This document shows positions 11,801 to 24,469 of a stretch of 64,000 nt of DNA, in pieces. How positions within the stretch are numbered: the stretch's first letter is position 1; each line of letters begins with the position of its first letter. The stretch comes from Talpa occidentalis (lineage: Eukaryota; Chordata; Mammalia; Eulipotyphla; Talpidae), in NCBI RefSeq assembly GCF_014898055.3, contig NW_023605083.1, positions 96,373,483-96,437,482 on the forward strand, written 5' to 3'. The translations under genes and the position numbers were made by a program. Under the pieces are notes generated by a model. It did no database searches and was not told the DNA's origin. It worked only from the letters and a program-made list of their open reading frames with translations.

Positions 11801-12744
11801 ATTTCTTGATTTGTTCTCAGATTTGTAGTCTATGCTTGGTTCTCATTGATCTCAAAATGCAGAAATTCTCTCCAAGAATATTAAAGAAGTGAGTGTTTTT
11901 GTTGAATTCCTAAGCTCCTAAGTTTGGGGAGAAATCCTCACCAAGGCTGGGACTCAGAAAAGCCTCGGCTTCTGTTTCCTCTTCTCCCTCCTATAAGGTA
12001 TAAGGATTATATTCCTTCTCCTATATTTTAAAAAAGTCCAGGCAGTACATGCCCAGCGAATAAGACATTTATCATGTACAAATGCTGTGTTACTATTTAT
12101 GCAAGTAACACATCATCTTGCAAGAATAGGTGTATCTAGCATCTTGTACATCAGACCCAAAGATTGGCAGACAGGCTGAATGCCACCAACAAAATGGCAA
12201 ACTTGAAAAATGGGTCATCAACATCCCTTTCTTGGGGACTTTGTTGGAAAACTTCCAATTCTTTCTTTTCATATTCTGTTTTTCCACATCATAACACCAG
12301 TGATTCCATCACTCAAACCCAAGAATGCCTAGTTTATTTCACCTGGTATTTATGAATATGACTAGTATTTACTGTCTTATGAATGATATCTTATGAAATG
12401 GAGAGTTTTTCTTGGGAGTTCGAGAAAAGTCAATATTTACCAGAAAAAAAAGCATATTTGCAAACACAACCAAATAGCTAACTTCACACTTCCAAAAGAC
12501 AACTCAGAAGAAAAAAACAGTAAAGTTCATTCAGGGCCATCTTCCCAAGATACCCAGGCACCCAGGGGCATCTCTTAGCTTACCAGTTTGAGTAAACTTG
12601 GCTGCCTGAACCCCAAAGCCCCTCCTCTGAGCAAGCAGCAAGAACCTAGTCAATGAAGGAGGCTTCACTTTAGCTTTCCAATGTCTACAAAATTTTGAAT
12701 AAAATCTTCTCGGTATAAAAATCTCAGGACACACCATGACATAA
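11801..12744. other. Unassigned sequence
   Basis: No gene or clear repeat seen. Confidence 0.4.
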
Positions 12745-12865
12745 AGACTATTGTTCCCGTTTTGCAGATGAGGTGACTCTGCTTTGAGAGAGAGTAATTT
12801 GCCCTAGGTCTCCTGGCTAAGGCACAAAGCTGGGACTTCTGATTAGACCAAAGACTGTGCACCAT
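12745..12865 (-). mobile_element. MIR fragment, antisense
   Basis: The plus strand reads as the reverse complement of the MIR core: 'cccgttttgcagatgaggtgactct...taatttgccctaggtctcctggctaaggcacaaagctgggacttctgatt'. The landmarks (cattttacagatgagg, the ttgcccaaggtcac-like block, agctgggattc-like block) are in the right order. Confidence 0.7.
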
Positions 12866-13555
12866 CTATCTGCTGTCCCAGGAACTAGTTACACAGTCAC
12901 AGAGAGTTTTATTTGATATTTTGTTTTCTCATATCAAACTTTGTTATACTCCACATATTTTTGTCAGTATATGCAAATTCCTAAAAAATAAGTTTATACT
13001 TGGTGCATTTTAATTGTAATAGATATGGTCTTAGTCATCCTCAAAATAATATTTTACCAACAAACTCCCTCCAATAGTGTACGAGAAAATGTTTCACCCC
13101 AAATCCTGGCTAACTGTGGAGTACATAAAAATTTCAAAATTTTACCAGATTAATAGGTACAATATATTTTATTTGCTGTTTAATTTGCATTTATTTAACT
13201 ATCAGTGAAGATATGCACCATTTCACCATCTGTTACTTTTTGTTTAATTATTTGAGAAGTTCCTGTTTATTTTTCTTCTGATTAGCTTTCTCAGAAATAT
13301 TATCAATGTTGGCATCTAAGACCTCGGTGAATCAAAATATTTAGCCCATGATCCATCACATGTTGCAATTTTTTTCTGGTTTGATTTTTTTATATATGAC
13401 TTTGTTTACAATATTTTAAACAGTTTTGACTGGTAGTAATTGACACATGTCCAAACTGCATAATTTAATAGCTTTTGACATCCATATATACCCAGGAACC
13501 ATCTTTACAGTCAAGATAATGATCATGCCCATCATATTTCTTTGTGCCCCTGTAG

Positions 13556-14000
13556 TGGCAGGATGGTCACTGAGCAGGTTTTCTATGATCGGAGCAGACA
13601 CAGTAAAGGTGTTCTGGAGCCCTTGGTGTTGTTTGCAAGCTTTTATTGAGCTTTTACATGTAGTGCAGCAACCAGGTACACGGCAGGCAGGGGTGTGTGT
13701 GTGGGGAGGAGGGTCCAGAGACCCGCAGGCCTCCAAGCCCCTGGCCAGTCTTCATTCTGGGCTTCTCTGATGTTTTTTCTCTCCTGCCTCTCTCCTGCCT
13801 CTGCTTCTCTCAGTGACTATCTCAGTACTGAGCCATGGCCCTCAGAAGTAAACAACACAGCTTACAACAATGTAACAACTGCAGGTACCCTATCAGGCAG
13901 AGCAATACTTATGGTGGGAGGGGAGAAAAACCTAAAAACCATTTACACTACAGCCCCTTAGAAGCCCTCCCTGCCCTCTCTCAGCCCCTCTCTGCTGTGA
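13556..14000 (-). mobile_element. Solo LTR of a multi-copy ERV family (divergent copy)
   Basis: On the minus strand this aligns by eye with the LTRs at 37945 and 51262. In order: a 'ttttctcccctcccaccat' block (about 13905-13930), a 'gcctgat...gg-acctg' block, a GA-rich 'gaagcagaggcagg' block, 'gaagac-tgg...cttggaggcctgc' and 'cctgcctgcc-tgta-ctggt'. Then come a polyadenylation signal AATAAA (complement of 13642-13647), 'agggctcca' and the end 'gaaaacctgctc...cctgcca' at 13556. It interrupts the antisense L1. I see no gag, pol or env sequence beside it, so it is a solo LTR. The 5' limit is approximate and no TSD is obvious. Confidence 0.75.
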
Positions 14001-14046
14001 TGTTTTCTACCACTATATATTAGCATGCATTGTCTAGAATTATATA

Positions 14047-14070
14047 TGTGTGTGTGTGTGTGTGTGTGTG
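14047..14070. repeat. (TG)n microsatellite
   Basis: A TG dinucleotide run of 24 bases within the old L1, preceded by a short TA run. Confidence 0.9.
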
Positions 14071-14668
14071 AAATCATAAAGCATGTACTGTTTATTGTCT
14101 AGCTTCTTCACTCAACATACTCATTTGATCCTTGTTTATACATCTGTTGATGGGCATTTAGACTGTTTCCATTTTTATGAACATTTGTTATAAGTTGTTG
14201 TATTACCCTATGCTTCCTTTTTCTTAGATAAATGCTTTAGGAGCACAATGACTGAAGCATATGGTAGGTGTACGTTTAATTTTCTAAAGAATTTCAAAAT
14301 GATTTCCAAGATGGTAATGTAAGATGTGTGTGAGAGTTCTAGTTCCCGCACAGCACTTGATATGATCAGTCTTTTTAATTTAAGTCATTTTATTAGGTTT
14401 TATCTCGTGTTTTTAAAGTTGCATTGAGTACTTTGCTCTTTTTTTCTTGTGTTTTTTTACTATTCATACATCTTCATTGGTAAAACGTTCAGATCGTTTG
14501 CTCCTTTTCCTATAGGGCTATTGGTCTTACTGAATTTTGGAAGTCATTTATGTAGTCTGGATATAAGACTATCCTGGATGAAAGCAAATATATCCTTTAT
14601 ATTTAAATATATTAAATATATTAAATGTGTGCTTTGTAAATGTTTTCTTCAATTCTGGGGCCTTTTTT

Positions 14669-14903
14669 TTTTTATTTATGCATATAAGAGCTGGAGTGCA
14701 GGCCAGAGATACAGGGGTGAGAGGACTCATCAGAGACAGAATAGGGAACAGAACAGGCAGATTGACTGAAATACACTGCTGAGGGGAGCAGCAGGAGAGA
14801 CAGGAGAGTTCTGCTGCGCCATGTGTGTGTCCTCCCTGGCTGGGGATTGAACTCCTGCTGCAGTGGCTATGGCTAGCTTCATAGTGTTGTGCCACCAGGG
14901 AGG
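14669..14903 (-). mobile_element. tRNA-derived SINE, type B, antisense
   Basis: The reverse complement shows the tRNA-like head, the body with 'gcagaactctcctg', 'cactgcagcaggagttcaatcccc' and the type-B tail signature ('tgcatataagagctgg...caggcc' on the plus strand). It is divergent, with a degraded B box and an imperfect duplication (plus-strand 'ttctgggg' side versus 'ttctgtcttttt' side), so this is an older copy. It sits in the antisense L1. Confidence 0.85.
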
Positions 14904-17250
14904 GTTCTGTCTTTTTATTCTTTTAACAATGTCTTTGTTTTCAATTGTTATTTTTTCTGTCACAGATCATGATTTTGTTATCTTTAAGAAATCTTTGCAT
15001 AAACTGAGGGTTTTTTCTAATATATTTTCTAGAAAATATAAAATTTTAGATTTCACATTGAAGTATAAGATACCTTTTTAATTTACTTTTCTATATAACA
15101 TGTGGTATGGAGTAGTTCATGTTTATTTTTTTTTTATGTAGATACCTAACTGATTTACCACATTTTTTGAAAAGACTGTTGTTTTGCCAGTGAGTTGTCA
15201 TTATACTGTTATTAAAAATCAGTTGTCCATCTATGTGTAGAATTACTTCTAGGGTCCTCTTGCATTTTGTTAATTTATTATCTTGACAATAGTATATAGA
15301 CTACTTAGTTTTATATAAGCTCTGAAATCAGGTAGTTTTAGTCCTCCAACTTTGTTCTTTCTTAAAAAAAAGTTAACCATTCTAGATTCTTTGCCATTCC
15401 ATATATATTTTAAAACAAATTTGTCCATTTCTAGGGAAAAAGCTTATTGATATTTTGCTTTGAACTTCACTGAATATGTGTATCAATATTTGGAAAAGTG
15501 ATATCTTAACTATTAATAGTATGTCTTCTGAACCATGGACAGTATAACCTTCCATTTATTTAGGTCTTCTTTCATTTCTTTTAGATTTTTTTAAAGGTTT
15601 TTAACTTTTTGTTATAAAACAACTGCTGCACCAGAGTGATGGCCACATGAGGCATTGTCATATTATTCTGTTTTCTTTCAGATTTATTTTGTAGTTTTAA
15701 ATATCCGGGTCTTTCCTATCTTTTTTAGATTTATCACTATTTTATATTTTTATGTTATGGCAGGTGTGATTTATTATTTTTTATTGCTGGTATATATATA
15801 TATTTTATATATATATATATACACAACTGATCTTGTATATTGATCTTACATTCTACAATCTTGTCAACCTCAACCTTATTTATTATATCTAGTAGACGTT
15901 TTGAAGGTTTCATTGGGTCATCTACATGGGTGATCATGTTGTCTGCAAATACAGTTTTATTCCTTCCTTTATGATTTTGTACCTTTTCCTTCTTTTCCTA
16001 GCCTTACTGCATTGGTCATAACTTCTAGTAGTCAACATCCAGTTGAATAGAACTGATGAGTGCAGAAATCTTTCTTTCTGATCTTAGGACAAAACATTCA
16101 GTTTTCACCACTAAGTATGATGTTGGTTGTAGGTTTTTCAGAGATGCCAAACAGCACCTAGTTTCCAGAGAATTTTTCCACTAATCATGATGTATACTAT
16201 GTTCTATATTTATTATAAATTAATGTTTGGAATCTCTGCATCCACGTTTGTGGGTGATCACTTCTATATTTTTATAGCACTGTTTTCAAGGCTTAGATCT
16301 CAACTCAGTGGGATTGTGTGTGTGGTGGGGTCAGGGGTGATGTTTCTTTCCTGGGAAGTCCAAATTCTTCAGGTTGTGGGTGTTCCTATTATCTGCTATT
16401 TCTATAATCTTTACTTCTTGCTAGCCAATCCTTTGTTATTCTAATGCCAATGATTAATAACCCTTTATACCAAACTTTTTGCATCCAAACACAGGTTTCT
16501 CTTTCCTGATTGGACACTGATGCAATTATATTTTTATAACTTGTTTTATTATTGGATGGAAATAATTATCCTTCATTACATCTTATTTTCAGTTTTTTTC
16601 TAGATAGTCTTTTACTTACAACTCTGCTTAATCATGTGAAAATGAAAGAAGTTCATTGAATTTCAAAATTCATTTATGTGAACTAGAACTCTCAACAATC
16701 ATATTGAGTTTTTTTCTTAAAGCAAAGAAGTGCTTCCATTTATTCAACTCTTTTTGTAGTTTCTTCATAAGAGCTTTGTCTATTTATTTGGCAAGTTTAT
16801 TCTGAAATATTCTTTTACTTTATCTCTTGTTCCTTAATAGTTTATCTTCATTATTTTAAATGGGATGTTTTCTTTCATTTTAGTTTCAATCTGGTTACTA
16901 TTTGTATCAGGCAACTTTTGTTCCATTTTTTTTCTTCTTTGACTCAACTGTTTAAAAGTGAAAACATAATGAACTTACAGGTACACAGATGTGCATTTGT
17001 TGGATTTGGGTTCTAAATTTTTTTTTAATTTTATTTTTTAAATATTAATTTTCAGTTTTATTGAACAGTGATTAGAGAATTATCTTTTTATAGCTGTAAT
17101 GTTTTAAAAATGTATTCACCTATAATTTGTGGTGATCTGAGAGTACTTGGGTCCCTTTAGAAATGGCTGTCACCACAATCTTTCTTTATATTAGAGCTTG
17201 AAATATCATTGTGTTTGGGTATTTTTCTGTTAAGAGACAGGTAAATATTT

Positions 17251-17739
17251 TAGGGTAGGGGCTTTATAGTCCATGTTACAACTCCTAGGCTCTGTCATTG
17301 TAGCATGACAGAAGCCACATTCAATAGTAAAACAAGTAAGTGTGACTGTTCCAATAAAGCTTTGTCTATGAAACAAAACAGGTGGCTGATGTCTGATTTA
17401 AAAGATAATGTGAATATATTTTAGAACTTAAGAAGGAAGAACAAGTATCTCCTTTCTTTTTCAAATTAGGCTTATTTACCAGATAAGTTTTCTCTTGGTG
17501 TTAAAAAAGAATCTCATAGGGGAGAGAGAGAAAAAAAGCAAACTGCACCCATCCAGGACACATCCCTTACAAATAGGGGTGCTCAAGTACAGAGGCAGTT
17601 TCCCTTTCCCCCTCTATTCTCCTATCATTCAAGACTCCCAAGTGCCACCACTTGAGGGACCCATGTACAAAGCCTTTGGACAATACACTTTCATGCTGAG
17701 TTGGTACACTGGCAAAAGGCAATCCTGGCCTGAAGACAC
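17251..17739. other. Unassigned sequence
   Basis: No gene seen. The small open frame at 17495-17743 has no recognisable domain. Confidence 0.4.
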
Positions 17740-17905
17740 ATGAGCAGTGTAACCTTCGGTAGGTTACCTAACCTCGCTGAGCCTGTGTTTCCTGTACGTA
17801 AATTGAGTAGAACAATGCTAACTGTGCATGATTATTCTAAGGATAAAATAAGGGAATGAATTAAATTGCTTTGCACATAATAAGAACTTTAACAAATATT
17901 ACTTC
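17740..17905 (+). mobile_element. MIR fragment, sense
   Basis: MIR landmarks occur in order: 'gtaaccttcggtaggttacctaacctcgctgagcctgtgtttcctgta', then 'aggataaaataagggaatgaattaaa', then 'ttgcacataataagaactttaacaaatatta'. Confidence 0.75.
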
Positions 17906-18156
17906 ATCCACCTTTCAACACACAAATATGCTTAACTTGCCATTTCACTTTGTTTTTACTTGGTTTGTTTGGAAATGATTGGAATACACCTTTACCTGTT
18001 GTTTTTTACTAGTTTATTCTCCATCTAACAGCAGATCAGAACTGGTTGGAAGACCTTTGCCTGAAGCGAGTTGCTAAAAACCCCATTACAATTTAATTTT
18101 TTAAGATATTTACTGTGAACCCCAGAGTAGAATAATATGATTAAGAACAACACGGA

Positions 18157-18420
18157 GGGCCTTCCCTGGTGGTGCAGCTGTTGAGCGCTGGACTGCGAAG
18201 CTGCTCGCAACCTCTGCAGCGCCTGTTCAATCCCGGGCCACCAGCGAGTGTCCCACATGGCACGCAGACCTCTCCTGCCACCCGCTGCTCCCCTCAGCAG
18301 TGTTTTTCATTGGTCTGTCTGTTCTGTACCCTGCTCTGGCTCTGGTGGATTCTCTCACCCTCCCGCGCTTCTGACTATACCCAGTGCTTGTATAAATAAA
18401 TCTTTATTTAAAAAAAAAAA
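18157..18420 (+). mobile_element. tRNA-derived SINE, type A-short
   Basis: A full-length SINE, tRNA-like head to A-tail. The target-site duplications AAGAACAACACGGA (18143-18156 and 18421-18434) match perfectly, and a following GGG is ambiguous. The B-box position reads CTGTTCAATCCC, so it has decayed at the first C/G sites. About 100 bp further on lies an oppositely oriented copy, making an inverted SINE pair. Confidence 0.95.
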
Positions 18421-18523
18421 AAGAACAACACGGAGGGAAAAAAAGAATATAAAACTTACAAGTATGTCACAATTGTTTTTTAGATAATTTTGAGCATAAG
18501 CGGGGAAGATCTTTTTCCTTTCT

Positions 18524-18789
18524 TTTTTAAATATTTATTTATTTATTTATACAAGCACTGGGTACAGTCAGAAGCGCGGGAGGGTGAGAGAATTCACCAG
18601 AGTCAGAGCGGGGAGCAGAACAGGCAGAAGGACCGAAGTACACTGCTGAGGGGAGCAGCAGGCAAGACAGGAGAGGTCTGCGCGCCAATGTGGGAACCTC
18701 ACCGCGGCCGGGGATCCAACTGGAGCTGCAGAGGCTACGGACAGCTCCACAGCCCAGCGCTGAACCGCTGCGCCACCAGGGGATGCCCT
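18524..18789 (-). mobile_element. tRNA-derived SINE, type A, antisense
   Basis: The complete element on the minus strand is flanked by perfect 17-bp duplications (AGATCTTTTTCCTTTCT, 18507-18523 and 18790-18806). The plus strand shows (T)n, 'atttatttatttatacaagcactgggtacagtcagaagcg', the body, then the reverse-complemented tRNA-like head. It forms an inverted pair with 18157-18420. Confidence 0.96.
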
Positions 18790-18806
18790 AGATCTTTTTC
18801 CTTTCT

Positions 18807-20329
18807 ATTTAACTCATTATTATTTTATTATTATTTTCATTCATATGAGCTTTATGTATATACTTTATGTATATTTTAAGGTAAAGAAAGCCTTTGAGTT
18901 CTCCTGAGTTCTCTTTCTATATGGGTATGCATTTTAAATATATACATATATTGCATTGTGTTTTACATATATAGGATTTTTTTTCTGAACTTATTTGACA
19001 GTAAGTTATAAACAACTTAAAATACTCTAAAATACTTCAGCAGAATTAAAACATACTCTCCTACGTAATAGCAATAGAAATCATTCCTAAGAAACTTAAC
19101 ATTGCTTTCCTCTGCGCAGTTAATATTCACATTTCCCCTTTGGTCCCCCAAATGTCCTCTTTGGCTTTTTATTTCTTTCTTCCATTTTAGTTTGAGAAAT
19201 AATGGTTTCTAGTGTCTAGTTCTCATTGCTCTTTGAGGTGCCTGGTCCCAGTGACACACATTTGTTTTGGCCATAGTTAAGGAACACTCTGCTCCCTCCC
19301 TGACCTTGTTGGCCACAGTGACACTGTTCTAGTTCTTCCTGGAGGTGACTGCTTGATAGCACGTAGGTCTGCCTCTGACGCCCAGTGACTTCCTTTGCCA
19401 GTTATCAGTCAGACCTTTTAAAATTAAGATTTACCTTTTCTTAAGTACTCAGCACTTTGCTAGGCTTGTATTTTATTAATGAGCCATCCGATTGTTTTGG
19501 TAAAAAAAAAAATAAAGGTTGTATTTTACAAGGGCAGTAGACAGAAGAGTTCCTCTTTAGGAATAGGGGATCAGCACCGGCTGGCTTACATAAGGCCTGA
19601 TTTGTTCCTGTCCTCAAACTGCGAACACGCTCTTCTGAGAACAACACTGACAAAAATTTCTTTTCATTTCTGCTTCATCTGTGATTTGTAGCATGCAAAC
19701 AGGAGTAATCACTTAAATTGGTAAAGCTCAAAAAGGCAATTGAGCTGACCCGGAGTCTGATTTCCTGAGGGATGCCTTCTGGAGAGCAAAGGTCAATGGC
19801 AGAAACAATAACTAGAGGCTCACAGTCCCTCAGCCTGTGGCTATTTTCCATCACATGTGGATAATTTGCCAAAGCAAACTCTTCTAGATGAATGGGGCCT
19901 CTCCCCAGTCACTTTCCCTCCAACACTCACTGGAAATGTAATCTTACTTCTGATAATAGAGGTCCAGCCCCTGAAAATAAGTACTTACAAATATAATCCA
20001 GGAATTGCTGCGTATCAGCAAATCTCACAAGGATAACCCTGATGTCTTCTCACTCCCTTTACAACATTGGTTCTTTTCACATTGATTGTTTTTTGAATTT
20101 TATTAAGGTTTGAGGGTTGCAAGGATATATTACAGAAAGAGGTCTCCAGCTTTACTAGCATTGTCTTCTCTCCATCACCTCTGAATTTCTCACTGTATCT
20201 CCCCAAAAGAGAAAATCATATCGTATTATTAATTCAGAATAACTCAGTTTCACCCAGTTTATTCATTTAAATTTGTCTATTGATCACAAACAAAGTGTTT
20301 TAGCTTGTCTGGGAGGGTATACTATATTC
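18807..20329. other. Unassigned sequence
   Basis: I see no gene or clear repeat. It is AT-rich, with short open frames of 60-70 codons that look like chance. Confidence 0.4.
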
Positions 20330-21334
20330 CTATATATGAGGAAAACAAAGCTGATTTGATTTCTACCTTCCAGGAATTTACACTCCAGTAAGAGTGATTT
20401 CCATTGAACAATTAAGGATCACAAAGCAGCAAGAAATATACACTATAGTTTTTATGCATTTGTGTTTTACATCAACACTTTTTTGTAGTGACAGATCAAC
20501 AAAGTAGACAACCCAACATTTCCCTTGATGGAGTTGGGACCATTTTTAGGTTGTAAAAGATCGAAATCCAAATGCCAGCCCCCAAATCTTACAAGCTAGA
20601 AGGAGCTTGCCTGCCCCTGAAAGCTGGAAAATCTAAGAGGTTGAGCCAGCTTTAGGCAGAACTTATTCTAGGATTCTGGACATATGAACAGAATTGCGTT
20701 ACTTATCTTGAGGTCCTGTGTCCAGGGTTAAACTCTAAGTGGCAGTCCCTGTAGCTTCAGGCTGGCAGGAAGTGCTGAAGAGTTGATTCATAGATTAAGT
20801 GAAAGCCTCAGAATTAAGAATTATGGATTCTGTTTAACCGACTTATCTCGTGCGTATGGCATGGGGGCAGAGATGTGCTGAGTGACCTAGTCCAGGTCAT
20901 GCTCTGCCTCTGGATGCAGAGTCAACTGTATACGACTTGACAGTACGATGAAGTGGTTTTTCCAAAAAGAGTTTGAAATAAGGCAGTGAAAAATGTTGGG
21001 TGAGAAAATAGTAGATATCCACTCCAATTAAGAAATATAAAATAAATCATGTTCAGAGGAATTATATCCTACCTATGAAAAAAATTGAACTGACCCAAAG
21101 TCCTTCATGACCATACGTATGAATACATTCTGCCTTCAGAGGTCCATCCTCCTAACTCTGGTTATCAGTGACACAGCCAAGGTAACTAACTGGTCATTGT
21201 GATCCAGTGTGTGCTACTTGTTTGCAGCCAGCCTGGTGCTCACAGCCCCAACAACCCAATACCCCAGGCTAGTGGCCGCTCCATCATAGTGCTCCCTTCA
21301 TAGGACAGAGACAGACAGTTCTGCTCTAGGCTTG
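20330..21334. other. Unassigned sequence with a possible MIR/L2 trace
   Basis: About 20330-20420 ('gatttgatttctaccttccaggaatttacactccagt') resembles the antisense end of an ancient MIR or L2 element. Nothing else is recognised. Confidence 0.3.
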
Positions 21335-21348
21335 AAAAGTCCTGTCCC

Positions 21349-21612
21349 CGGGCCTCCCTGCTGGTACAAGGGGTAAAGCATAGCACTATGAAGCTATCGC
21401 AACCTCTGCAGCATGAGTTTGATCCCCAGCCGGCCAGGGAGATACTATCCCAGCAGCAGACCTCTCCTGCCTCGCCTCCTGCTCCCTTCAGCAGTGTTTT
21501 CAGCCAGACTGCCTGTTCTGCTCCCCACTCTATCTCTGGTGAATCCTCTCAGCCCCCACACCTCTGGCCTGTACCCCAGTTCTTGTATGCATAAATAAAT
21601 CAATTTTCAAAA
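21349..21612 (+). mobile_element. tRNA-derived SINE, type B
   Basis: Perfect 14-bp duplications AAAAGTCCTGTCCC (21335-21348 and 21613-21626). The head has the type-B wording (tggtacaaggggtaaagca), the B-box region reads GAGTTTGATCCCC, and the 3' end is the type-B 'tggcctgtaccccagttcttgtatgcataaataaat'. Confidence 0.93.
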
Positions 21613-21626
21613 AAAAGTCCTGTCCC

Positions 21627-22064
21627 ATTTCTCTACTCCAAAATCTCATCCTTGGAGCTAAGACACTGCAGGACCAAGCTCAATGGATAGCAACAATTAC
21701 CTCCTCACAATCTTTGGTCTCTTGTTTTTCATTTTTAATTTAGTAATAGGAACCATATCTTGAATTGCTCAAAAACTGCTATTGTTGCTCCCATCTGCTT
21801 CTACTATCATTATAATTGCTATGATTGCTGCTGCTATTGTTGTTAAAAATGGTAATCTACCAGGAGTCCAGAAATAAGAGAGAGAATAACAGTCCCACCC
21901 CGACCTCCGATCTCCAGGATTACCCAAGACAGAGTGACAGGACCTCTAGCCAAATAAGTCACGTGGTAGTTATTCATTTGTGATGAGCCTTAGAAAATGA
22001 GGAACTCAGTGCATGTCTAACTTAAATATTCTGTTAACAAGATTACTACCTATGTTTGCTTCTA
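21627..22064. other. Unassigned sequence
   Basis: I recognise no gene or repeat. Confidence 0.4.
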
Positions 22065-23210
22065 TGTATTTTATGGTTTCAGATCTTCATTCAAGTTTTT
22101 ATAATCCATTTTGAGTTAAATTTTTATGTGATATAAAATAGTGGGCTAATTTCATTCATTTGGATGTGCCTGTCCAGTTTTTCCAACTCCATTTGTTGAA
22201 GAGATTTTCCTTTCTCCATTTTATATTCTCGGCTCCTTTGTGAAAGTTAATCGTGCATATATATGTGCTTCTCTCTGGGTTCTCAAGTTTGCCCTATTTG
22301 TGTGTCTGTTTTATTTCTAGTTCCATGCTATATTAGTTACTATAGCTTTGTGATGTAGTTTGAAGTTGGGGAACATGATTGATACTTCCATTTTGTTCTT
22401 TTTTCTCAGTTGTTTTGGCTAGTTGGGGTCTTTTGTGGTGCCATGCAAATTTTAGAATTTTTTTTGTGTGTGAAGGGTGGCACTCGAAACTTAGTAGAGA
22501 ATGCATTGAATCTGTATATTGCTTTAGTAAAATGTCCATTTTTAACTATATTGATTCATAGAGTCCACAAGCAGGGAATAGCTTTCCATTTCTTTGCTGC
22601 TGCTTCTATTTCTTTCAACAGTGTCATGTAGTTTTCAGTTTAATGGATCTTCCACCTTGGCTAAGTTGATTCTTAGATACTTTATACTTTTTGATATTAT
22701 TGTATATGGGATTTTCTTAAGTTTTAAGTTTTTTTTTAAGTTTCTCTTTCTGCTAGTTCATTGTTTGCATATAGAAATTCAGCAGACTTTTATATATTGA
22801 TTTTGTAGCCTGCCACTTTAATGATTTATCCTTTCTAATAGTTTTTTTTTAGTGAAGTCCTTAGTGTTTCCAAGGTATAATTATCAAGTCATTTGCAAAT
22901 AGTGATAGTTTTACTTCTTCCTTTCCAATATGATGCCTTTTATTTCATTATTTTGCCTGATTGTTTTGGTAGGACTTCCAATACTGTGTTGACTAGCAGT
23001 GGTAAGAATGGACATCCTTGTCTTTTTCCTGCTCTTAGGGGAAAATCTTTCAGTTTTTTATCATTGAGTATGTGAGCTCATCTATCACCATGTTTCACTG
23101 TATTATGTGAGGTATTGTCTTTCTTATATCCTTTTATTGAGAGTTTTAATCATAAATGGATGATGACTCTTGTCTGCACCCATTGAAATGATCATGGTGT
23201 TTGTGTATTT
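22065..23210 (-). mobile_element. Old L1, inverted 5' segment (twin-primed element)
   Basis: The minus strand is L1 ORF2. Its far left end (22065) corresponds to the ORF2 region '[13 protein letters not shown]'-like, then going right come 'NKW.W.NW'-like (about 22170-22200), the 'MAILPK' region and RT sequence up to about 23200. It abuts the plus-strand L1 segment that starts at about 23210. The order is what an inverted 5' segment of the same L1 should show. Confidence 0.8.
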
Positions 23211-24255
23211 ATTGCCAATGACAAGGGAAACAAAAGTGAAAATAAACCAATGGGACTATATCAAATTAAAAAACCTCTGTACAGAGAAACTCATCAAAAT
23301 GAAGAGGCACACTACTGAATAAGAGAATATATTTGCAAATCATACATCTCACAAGGGGTTGATATCCAAGATAAGTAAGGCATACCTATAATTCAACAAC
23401 AATAAAAGCAACCAGACTAAAAAATATGGGTAAAGGATCTTAATAAACTCTTCTCCAGAGAAGATCTTCAGGTGACCAACAGACATGTAAAAAGAAGTTC
23501 AACATCACTTATTGCTAGGGAAAAGCAAACCAAAACCACAATGAGATAGTACTTCACCTGTGAGAAAGGCTATTATCCAAAACATAAGAAACACAACAAA
23601 CATTAGAGAGGATATAGAGAGAAGGGAACCCTTATACCCTGTTGGTGGGAATGTAAATTAGTGCAGCCACTGTGCAAAACAGAATAGAGGTTCCTCAAAA
23701 AGTTAAAAGTAGAACTACTATATGATCCAGCTATTTCACTTCTGCATATTTATCTGAGAAATAAGAAAAAGCTAATTTGAAGTGATATGTATACTCTGTG
23801 TCCATTGTGGTGTTACTTACAATAACCAAGATTTGGAAACAAGTGTCCATTGATGGATGAATAAAGCAGATGTGGCAAATATACATGAGGGAATACTCCC
23901 CAGCTATTAAAAAAGCATGAAATTTTCTATTCATGATAACATGGATGGAACTAGAGAGGATTATGTTAAGTGAAATAAGGCAGATGGAGAAAGACAAATA
24001 CCATATGATCTCACTCATGGGAAAGATAAACAAGTGATCAAACAAAACAAATATTTTAGTTTATGAGAATGGAATGGTGGTTACTGGAGGGGAATAGTTC
24101 TGAGGGGTGGGTGAAACAGGTAAAGGAGGTCAGCTGTATGGTAGTGGTGGGACTTGACTATATTGGTGTCATAATGTAGCATGTGCAGATGCTTAAGCAT
24201 AATCTTGCACACGTGAAATTTATATAATGTCATAAACGAGTGTTACTTAAAATTT
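23211..24255 (+). mobile_element. Old L1, sense 3' segment (twin-primed element)
   Basis: Plus-strand ORF2 C-terminal sequence begins with the 'KVKINQWDYIKLK'-like block (23230-23265) and runs through the Cys-rich region (about 23610-23660) and the 'MW.IYM.EYSPAIKK'-like block (about 23875-23925). It ends in the 'HMDGTREDYVK' type ORF2 end and a 3'UTR near 24255. Frames are broken. Together with 22065-23210 it accounts for one contiguous L1 stretch, less roughly 100 bp at the junction. Confidence 0.82.
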
Positions 24256-24469
24256 TTTCCAGTTAAGTCTGCAAAAAGCAAAATCTGTTCAACTAAAGAC
24301 TTTTAGCCAACAAATTAATCGTCTATAGAGTTGTCACTTCCAAAACTATCTGAAGTCAATTTTTCCTCCAGAGTCTGATAATACCTGGAAAACTGCCTAA
24401 TGAGACTCACATGGAAATAACCTCCTGAGATTTTGCCATTTCATTTTGCTCCCCCAAACTGACTACTTT
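24256..24469. other. Unassigned sequence between L1 pieces
   Basis: No gene or repeat recognised. Confidence 0.4.

Larger units (their letters stand above)
12900..17250 (-). mobile_element. Old L1, antisense, 3'UTR through RT region
   Basis: Read on the minus strand this is degenerate L1, running leftwards towards its 3' end. From about 13240-13555 the plus strand shows reverse-complemented 3'UTR (for example 'ccatctttacagtcaagataatgatcatgcccatca'). After the LTR at 13556-14000 come the ORF2 C-terminal region (about 14070-14450), then upstream ORF2 blocks (14910-16150) and probably more diverged RT or ORF2 sequence to about 17250. A SINE at 14669-14903 interrupts it. An old age is inferred from the divergence. 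The left and right limits are uncertain. Confidence 0.65.
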
